Shown: one piece after another, positions 6,460 to 10,659 of the stretch
How the letters are laid out: every line of letters starts with the position of its first letter
Position numbering within the stretch: position 1 is the first letter of the stretch
Assembly: GCA_904502015.1 (NCBI GenBank)
Contig: CAJGEA010000051.1
Coordinates: 1 to 10,659, forward strand
Origin: an uncultured Clostridia bacterium
GTDB taxonomy: Bacteria; Bacillota; Clostridia; Oscillospirales; CAG-272
Reading direction: 5' to 3'
Length of the DNA: 10,659 bases
Position numbers and translations under genes: made by a program
The notes under the pieces: model-generated
The model's database searches: none
Told to the model about the DNA's origin: nothing
Seen by the model: the letters and a program-made list of their open reading frames with translations, nothing else

Positions 6460-8769
6460 ATGAACAAGAAGCTCTGTACGGTAGCTGCCCTGGTCCTTTG
6501 CCTGACCATGCTCCTCTCCGCCTTTGCTATCGTTGCCTCAGTCGCCGTCACCAACAACGCCGATGCGTTCACCGCCTTCTCGGATATTTTATCTTTTGAC
6601 AAGCTGAACGCCGAGGACACAAGTGAGGAAACGGACAACGTATGGCCCGACCCCACTTATACCGAAATGGAGACCGGTGAATACGACGTAGATCCCGGCT
6701 CCCTCACCTACAAGACCTCGGAGGACGGCAAAACCGTCACCATTGAATACATGGTCAACGGTGAGAAGGTATCCTACACCGTTCCCAATGAGAAAAACTA
6801 CCTCTTCGGCGGCTTCTCTGCCGTTGACGATTTGGGTCGCCCCCTGTACGACTCAAGCGAGGTTGGCTCGTACGGCACGAACGGTGAGCACTACGTAGGT
6901 CTGTTCTACTTCCTCTGGCACGGCGAGCACGGAGACCACGGTATCTTTGACCTGCAGAAAATCATCGACCAGTACGGTGCCTCCAATCAGGAGGGCGTGC
7001 TGACGGGCGCCTCCACCATTGCCAGCGGCGCGTTCGGCCCCAAGGGCGCTATGCACTGGTTTGCCGAGCCCTTGTACGGCTACTACTATGCACGCGACAC
7101 GTGGGTCATGCGTAAGCACGTCGAGTTGCTCACTAACTCAGGCGTGGACTTCCTCTACATCGACGTAACCAACGGCGTTGACTACCTCAGAAACGCCATG
7201 AAGCTTATAAATATTCTCCACGAATTCAACGAGATGGGCTACGATGCGCCCCAGATCGTTTTCTACACCCATTCCGGTTCCCACAATGTCGTCAGGAAGC
7301 TGTACGATAACATCTACAAGGTAAACTTCCATCCCGACACTTGGTTCTATGTTGACGGCAAGCCCGTCATCGTTGCCGAGTACGAGGACAACATCGACGA
7401 TTTCTTCACCATCAAGCTTCCCCAGTGGCCCATCGAAGGCCGCAAGGATAACGGCTGGCCCTGGATGGATTTCTCCTGGCCCAACCGAACCTTCAAGGAT
7501 GCCGAAGGCAACCCCAGCGCCATCAGCGTTTCCATTGCCCAGCACTGCGGATCTGTCCGCTTCAGTTCCTCTGCTTTCTACGGGGACTATTCCAACCGCG
7601 GACGTTCGTTCAACGCTCCCCGCTCTAACGCAGAGCTTTTGAGGAAGTACCGCGAGGCATTTGACAACGATCCCACCCTCACCAATCAGGGTCTGAACTT
7701 CCAGTACCAGTGGGATACCGCTCACAAGGCAGACGTGGAGTTCGTTCTCGTTACCGGCTGGAACGAGTGGGTCGCACAAAGACAGAACGGCAGCGATCTT
7801 GGCGATCCCAACACCGTCTACTTCGTTGACACCGCCTCCATGGAGTTCAGCCGTGACGCCGAGATGATGCGCGGCGGCTACTTCGACAACTACTATATGC
7901 AGCTCACCTACAACATCCAAAAACTGAAGGGTACTGCCCCCATCATTGTGCAGGACAGCCGCAAGCCCATCAACGTGACGGGCGACTTCAGCCAGTGGGA
8001 TGACGTGCTCGTTACTTACACCGACCCCTCGAGCGACACGCTTGACCGCAACTGCACCGGCTTCGGTCTGCAGAAGCTCACCGACACCTCGGGCCGTAAC
8101 GACATCGTTGCCTCCAAGGTGACCTCCGACTCGAAGAACATCTACTTCTACGTAGAAACCGCCCAGGATATCACCAAGTACAATACGAGCTCCACCTGGA
8201 TGCAGCTCTTCATCAATATGGACAGCGAGCAGACGGGCTGGTACGGCTTTGACTACATCATCAACTACGCCGCCAAGGATGATTTTACCACCACGGTGGC
8301 CAAGTACAGCGGCGACAACGGCGCGTTCAAGTTTGAGGAGGTTGGCGAGGTTTCCTACCGCGTCAAGGGCAATCAGATGATGATCGCCGTGCCTCTGTCC
8401 ATGCTGGGCACCGAGGACTACCGCGAGCTGGAGCTCGACTTCAAGTGGGCTGACTCCGACACCGTCATCACCACCATGGAGCAGTTCTACTGCGAGGGCG
8501 ATGCCGCTCCTCTGGGTCGTATGAACTTCACCTACCAGAACTACATTGAGGGTGTTTCCAACACCAATGATGAAACCGAGGCTCCTACCGAGGAGATCAC
8601 CGAGCCCGACACCGCACCCGACACCGATGCTGAAACCGAGGCTCCCACCGAGTCCGAAACCGAACCTCCCAAGGAGAGCGGCTGCGGCTCTGCCGTTGGC
8701 TCGATCGCCGCTGTGGCTCTGATCTCCCTCTCTGCCGCCGCGATCATTCGCCGCAGAAAAGAGCAGTAA
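6460..8769 (+). CDS. Secreted GH99/GH71-like protein with CBM9-like domain (copy 2)
   Basis: A 769-aa paralogue of the preceding 791-aa protein with the same layout. It has a signal peptide (1-30), a slightly longer acidic stretch after it (EETDNVWPDPTYTEMETGE), the GH99/GH71-like domain (about 130-490) with DFLYIDVTN and TGWNEWVAQR (Glu436, then Ala at the position of the second GH99 Glu), and the CBM9-like domain (about 500-700). A short Thr/Glu/Pro linker leads to SGCGS with Cys742, a hydrophobic helix and RRRKEQ. The two proteins are nearly identical over the CBM9-like part and the WFAEPLYGYYYARDTWV region. They differ most around residues 285-330, where copy 1 has an extra Cys-containing loop. 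The ribosome site AGAAAGGA (6441-6448) is 11 bases from ATG. It has its own promoter and a co-transcribed small regulator gene. Substrate and activity are unknown; the surface location is inferred. Confidence 0.75.
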   Translation: MNKKLCTVAALVLCLTMLLSAFAIVASVAVTNNADAFTAFSDILSFDKLNAEDTSEETDNVWPDPTYTEMETGEYDVDPGSLTYKTSEDGKTVTIEYMVNGEKVSYTVPNEKNYLFGGFSAVDDLGRPLYDSSEVGSYGTNGEHYVGLFYFLWHGEHGDHGIFDLQKIIDQYGASNQEGVLTGASTIASGAFGPKGAMHWFAEPLYGYYYARDTWVMRKHVELLTNSGVDFLYIDVTNGVDYLRNAMKLINILHEFNEMGYDAPQIVFYTHSGSHNVVRKLYDNIYKVNFHPDTWFYVDGKPVIVAEYEDNIDDFFTIKLPQWPIEGRKDNGWPWMDFSWPNRTFKDAEGNPSAISVSIAQHCGSVRFSSSAFYGDYSNRGRSFNAPRSNAELLRKYREAFDNDPTLTNQGLNFQYQWDTAHKADVEFVLVTGWNEWVAQRQNGSDLGDPNTVYFVDTASMEFSRDAEMMRGGYFDNYYMQLTYNIQKLKGTAPIIVQDSRKPINVTGDFSQWDDVLVTYTDPSSDTLDRNCTGFGLQKLTDTSGRNDIVASKVTSDSKNIYFYVETAQDITKYNTSSTWMQLFINMDSEQTGWYGFDYIINYAAKDDFTTTVAKYSGDNGAFKFEEVGEVSYRVKGNQMMIAVPLSMLGTEDYRELELDFKWADSDTVITTMEQFYCEGDAAPLGRMNFTYQNYIEGVSNTNDETEAPTEEITEPDTAPDTDAETEAPTESETEPPKESGCGSAVGSIAAVALISLSAAAIIRRRKEQ

Positions 8770-8772
8770 TCT

Positions 8773-9207
8773 ATGACTTCCCTTCCCCTACTTACAGATC
8801 GTAGCGTAGAGGAAGCCCCCGACACGGCGGTGCTGTCCGCGGGGTGGTTGCGGATCGTACGATCCAAAACCGCTCCGACGGCTCCCGCCGTGTATTTCTT
8901 GGGCTATCCTCTCCACCTCTCGCCGCTCGAGCTTCGCGCCCTGCAAGCGCTTACCGAGCATTTTCTGGCCGATCCACTGGTGTTTGTCCCAACTGACACC
9001 TTGCGCGCCGTGTGCGCGCACGCAACGCCGCCCGGGGAGTTTCCTCTGCGCGGTGAGGACGATCCTCCCCTGCCGCCCACCCCCTGCTCCGCACAACAAA
9101 TCGCCGTACTGGTAGGGCGCATCAATAAAAAAGCGGCCGCCATCGGCGGGCGGCATTTGATTGAAGGACGGAGCCACCGTGGCTATCGGCTCAATCGCTA
9201 TATGTAA
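8773..9207 (+). CDS. Small stand-alone winged-helix protein, OmpR/PhoB-type DNA-binding domain
   Basis: A 144-aa protein. The segment LHLSPLELRALQAL (47-60) followed by VFVPTDTLRAV (70-80), a predicted helix AQQIAVLVGRINKKAAAI (108-125) and the wing HLIEGRSHRGYRL (128-140) follow the order of a Trans_reg_C winged helix, with the typical GYRL ending. There is no receiver domain; the first 40 residues are undefined. A Pro-rich insert (86-105) between helices 2 and 3 is unusual. The ATG is 3 bases after the stop of the second GH99-like gene with only a weak purine run upstream, so the two are probably one operon and translation is coupled. It may regulate that operon or serve as a local DNA-binding protein. 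The fold call is moderately sure; the target is unknown. Confidence 0.68.
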   Translation: MTSLPLLTDRSVEEAPDTAVLSAGWLRIVRSKTAPTAPAVYFLGYPLHLSPLELRALQALTEHFLADPLVFVPTDTLRAVCAHATPPGEFPLRGEDDPPLPPTPCSAQQIAVLVGRINKKAAAIGGRHLIEGRSHRGYRLNRYM

Positions 9208-9215
9208 TAAGGACA

Positions 9216-9258
9216 AAAAACGCTCATGGGGACGTTGTACGTTCCCATGAGCGTTTTT
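9216..9258. terminator. Bidirectional terminator between convergent genes
   Basis: A 20-bp stem, 9216-9235 with 9239-9258, has one G-U pair (9231-9243) and the loop TGT. AAAAA at the base of the left arm and TTTTT at the base of the right arm provide a U tract on both strands. It serves the winged-helix gene on the plus strand and the carrier protein gene on the minus strand, whose stop codons lie 8 and 16 bases away. Confidence 0.95.
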
Positions 9259-9274
9259 ATGTGACCGATCAGAA

Positions 9275-9499
9275 TCAGGAGTTAGACTCCAGGAAGGAAA
9301 CCACGTCGGACACCGTGACGAACTTGTGGATATCGTCATCCTCAATGGTAATGTCGAACTTCTCCTCGCAGAGCATAACCAGATTGGCAAGCTCAATGGA
9401 GTTGATGCCCAGATCAGCGGTCAACTCGGCATCGGGGGTGATGATGGATGCATCAATCTGCAATTCCTTAACCAGCAGGGTTTTCAGCGTTTCAAACAT
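9275..9499 (-). CDS. Acyl carrier protein
   Basis: A 74-aa acidic carrier protein, the usual ACP length. The motif DLGINSIEL contains the phosphopantetheine attachment site Ser34, followed by helix III and IV regions (EEKFDITIEDDDI, TVSDVVSFLES). The holo form carries acyl chains as thioesters. The DLGINS form differs from the DSLD/DSLE of most FabD-linked ACPs, so it may be a secondary ACP. The start is set by GGAG (9507-9510), 7 bases upstream; the frame stays open to 9607, but the extra residues look unlike ACP. The gene has its own promoter and follows a thioesterase gene on the same strand with a 104-base gap, so the pair may act together. A transferase able to activate it is encoded at 3115-3822. 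Confidence 0.93.
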   Translation of the reverse strand: MFETLKTLLVKELQIDASIITPDAELTADLGINSIELANLVMLCEEKFDITIEDDDIHKFVTVSDVVSFLESNS

Positions 9500-9506
9500 A
9501 GGTAAA

Positions 9507-9510
9507 CTCC
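9507..9510 (-). promoter_or_regulatory. Ribosome site that sets the carrier protein start
   Basis: On the minus strand GGAG lies 7 bases before the ATG at 9499. A second, less well spaced GGAGGG (9560-9565) is 12 bases before an in-frame ATG at 9547, which would add a 16-residue extension without ACP similarity; the downstream site is preferred. Confidence 0.75.
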
Positions 9511-9515
9511 ATTCC

Positions 9516-9529
9516 GCCGCTTCTGCGGC
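9516..9529 (-). other. Small GC hairpin in the carrier protein leader
   Basis: GCCGC-AGAA-GCGGC forms a perfect 5-bp stem with an AGAA tetraloop in the 5' leader of the carrier mRNA, ending 5 bases before its ribosome site. It could affect initiation or mRNA stability. Confidence 0.45.
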
Positions 9530-9578
9530 CGTGATGTCAAGGGGCATATATGTTTTTTGCCCTCCGCATAATATCCTT

Positions 9579-9607
9579 ATTATAGCGTATCTGCCCCGGT
9601 TTGTCAA
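9579..9607 (-). promoter_or_regulatory. Perfect consensus promoter of the carrier protein gene
   Basis: On the minus strand TTGACA (9607-9602) and TATAAT (9584-9579) are both 6/6 matches with an exact 17-base spacer. Transcription would start near 9572, giving a leader of about 73 bases. The -35 box covers the stop codon of the upstream thioesterase gene (9604-9606). This is the strongest-looking promoter in the window, as expected for an abundant ACP. Confidence 0.95.
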
Positions 9608-10350
9608 GAGATTTTCGCAATTTCCTCCAGCGTGACCGACGCTTCAAGGCACACGGTACCGTCGGGACGGGCGGTGCGAAGCAACCAGGCATTGGAATCC
9701 CCTTCAACGGTGGCGCGGCTGACGGTCAACATATCACCGTACGCCGCCTCCCGCAGGTAGGACAGTGCCATAGACGTGACCCGTTTTCCCGTCATATCGG
9801 GCAGGAAATCGCTAACCATGTCGGGGTATTTGGTGTTGTTCATGTGGTTGTTGTAATCCAGATCGCTGTACACGATACGGCGGGTGCCGACCTCCTCCAT
9901 AACGGTGGCGGAGGGGATGCGCACGCGGGGTGGGAGGGTGGCCTCGTCGGGCATATCTCCCGTCGGGAACTCGCCGTCAAAGTCGGTCGTGCGCACCAGC
10001 TTTCGGGTATGTAGATCCATCAGCGCCCACACGGATAGTGCCTCGGCCAGCTTTTCCTCGCCTCGCCAGATGGCAAAGCAACGGTTGAAGCTCAGCCCGC
10101 GCGAGTCGGGACACCACGTGCGCACCTCGATATCCTCGTAGGCATAAATGGGCGCGTAGAAACGCATCTGAATACGGCTGAGGAGAAATCCCAGACCGCG
10201 CTCACGGTGAAGGATATCCAGATCCATGTTGTAGGCGCGGCACTGGTGGTTGGCGGTCTCCTGCATATACACGAGGATGGCGGAGGGACGCAGGACGCCG
10301 CTCGCGTCAGTATCGTGCCATTTGGTGCGGTAGGTTTCGGAATAGTACAT
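9604..10350 (-). CDS. Acyl-ACP thioesterase (FatA/FatB-like)
   Basis: A 248-aa protein of the acyl-ACP thioesterase family (PF01643 type), which hydrolyses acyl-ACP to free fatty acid and ACP in the cytoplasm. Two hot-dog domains are visible: the first (about 1-130) with the opening TKWHDTDASGVLRPSAIL and YMQETA, the second (about 150-245) with the signature DLDYNNHMNNTKY (163-175), which includes the Asp/Asn/His residues typical of the active site. The length fits bacterial members. The start at 10350 is chosen because GGAG (10359-10362) lies 8 bases upstream and family similarity starts at MYYSETYRTKW; the open frame continues to 10416 but would run through repeat DNA. Gene order on the minus strand is repeat array, thioesterase, carrier protein. 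Chain length specificity cannot be read. Confidence 0.92.
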   Translation of the reverse strand: MYYSETYRTKWHDTDASGVLRPSAILVYMQETANHQCRAYNMDLDILHRERGLGFLLSRIQMRFYAPIYAYEDIEVRTWCPDSRGLSFNRCFAIWRGEEKLAEALSVWALMDLHTRKLVRTTDFDGEFPTGDMPDEATLPPRVRIPSATVMEEVGTRRIVYSDLDYNNHMNNTKYPDMVSDFLPDMTGKRVTSMALSYLREAAYGDMLTVSRATVEGDSNAWLLRTARPDGTVCLEASVTLEEIAKIS

Positions 10351-10358
10351 GGTTGGTT

Positions 10359-10362
10359 CTCC
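10359..10362 (-). promoter_or_regulatory. Ribosome site that sets the thioesterase start
   Basis: GGAG on the minus strand lies 8 bases before the ATG at 10350 and supports this start over the upstream in-frame ATG at 10416. The tandem repeat begins immediately behind it. Confidence 0.75.
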
Positions 10363-10374
10363 ATTTTTTAAAGG

Positions 10375-10659
10375 TTCTTGAAAAGAGGGGGGACGGGGGA
10401 GAGAAACTTCTCCCAAGACCGCCTGCGGCGGGGCTTTTACTCAGGATAGGTTCCCCTATACCGGCCTTCTCCCCCGATATTGTATGAAATTCTTTTTTGA
10501 AAGTTCTTGAAAAGAGGGGGTACGGGGGAGAGAAACTTCTCCCAAGACCGCCTGCGGCGGGGCTTTTACTCGGGATAGTTTCCCCTATACCGGCCTTCTC
10601 CCCCGATATTGTATGAAATCCTTTTTTGAAAGTTCTTGAAAAGAGGGGGTGCGGGGGAG
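10375..10659. repeat. Tandem 129-base G-rich intergenic repeat, 2.2 units, cut by window end
   Basis: Units start with TTCTTGAAAAGAGGGGG at 10375, 10504 and 10633. The period is exactly 129 bases. Units 1 and 2 differ at only four positions (about 97% identity), and the third is cut at 10659. Each unit contains a local hairpin GGGAGA/TCTCCC (unit 1: 10397-10402 with 10409-10414), a perfect CCGCC-TGC-GGCGG hairpin (10419-10431), and a 9-base pair of arms CGGGGGAGA/TCTCCCCCG (10394-10402 with 10468-10476) that would close a larger stem. No coding capacity or conserved ORF is seen. On the minus strand each unit holds TACAAT (10484-10479, 10613-10608), which could serve as a -10 for the thioesterase gene, without a good -35. 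It resembles recurrent intergenic repeats of Clostridia; no transposase is present. Confidence 0.93.

Noticed and set aside
6290..6460. CcpA catabolite-response (cre) site near the copy 2 promoter, expected from the hprK context
   Set aside because: No sequence close to TGAAARCGYTTWCA was found there; the inverted repeat at 6308-6329 has a different pattern.
7138..7920. Open frame of 260 codons opposite the second GH99-like gene
   Set aside because: Same shadow pattern as opposite copy 1, which explains why a similar antisense frame appears in both paralogues.
9535..9540. Second TTGACA on the minus strand in the carrier leader
   Set aside because: No -10 box at 16-18 bases downstream; the sequence there is GC-rich hairpin.
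9500..9607. N-terminal extension of the carrier protein to an upstream ATG
   Set aside because: The upstream start would lie at the -35 box of the gene's own perfect promoter, so it cannot be transcribed from it; the extra residues do not look like ACP.
10351..10416. N-terminal extension of the thioesterase to 10416
   Set aside because: It runs into the tandem repeat, lacks a ribosome site, and family similarity starts at the Met at 10350.
10375..10659. CRISPR array
   Set aside because: The unit is 129 bases with no unique spacers; consecutive units are almost identical along their full length.

Overview
The window looks like chromosomal DNA from an uncultured or poorly studied Clostridia-type member of the Bacillota. 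It carries an HPr kinase/phosphorylase, AGAAAGGA-type ribosome sites, sigma-A-like promoters with TATAAT boxes in otherwise moderately GC-rich DNA, compact hairpin-plus-T terminators, and secreted proteins with Thr/Glu/Pro-rich linkers. The exact genus cannot be read from the sequence. There are no rRNA or tRNA genes, CRISPR arrays or transposases.

Left part (1-3822). The 3' end of a GTP-type PEP carboxykinase gene is followed by a gene for a secreted, acidic lipoprotein of unknown function and a strong terminator (2052-2083). A clear extended -10 promoter (2119-2147) then drives hprK, which is separated by one base from an Sfp-type phosphopantetheinyl transferase gene. HprK is the sensor kinase of carbon catabolite control. 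The transferase would activate carrier proteins such as the one encoded further right.

Middle part (3878-9207). Two large tandem paralogues (791 and 769 aa) dominate the window. Each has a signal peptide, a domain resembling the GH99/GH71-like hydrolases, a CBM9-like (DOMON-type) beta-sandwich, an acidic Thr/Pro linker, and a C-terminal tail of Ser-Gly-Cys-Gly-Ser, a hydrophobic helix and Arg-Arg-Arg-Lys that resembles a surface-sorting signal. Copy 1 has no convincing promoter of its own and may be read from the hprK operon. It ends in a strong terminator. Copy 2 has a near-consensus promoter, an inverted repeat just upstream that could be an operator, and a structured leader. Three bases after copy 2 is a small stand-alone winged-helix gene (OmpR-type DNA-binding domain without a receiver), likely co-transcribed. 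A long bidirectional terminator (9216-9258) closes this block.

Right part (9275-10659, minus strand). A plant-type acyl-ACP thioesterase gene lies upstream of a gene for a small acyl carrier protein. The carrier gene has its own perfect TTGACA-N17-TATAAT promoter, whose -35 box overlaps the thioesterase stop codon. Upstream of the thioesterase is a tandem array of a 129-base G-rich, hairpin-forming intergenic repeat: two full units and the start of a third, cut by the window edge.

The most interesting items are the duplicated surface protein pair with an incomplete GH99-type active-site motif, their cysteine-containing C-terminal signal, the linked small regulator with a possible operator, and the 129-base repeat.
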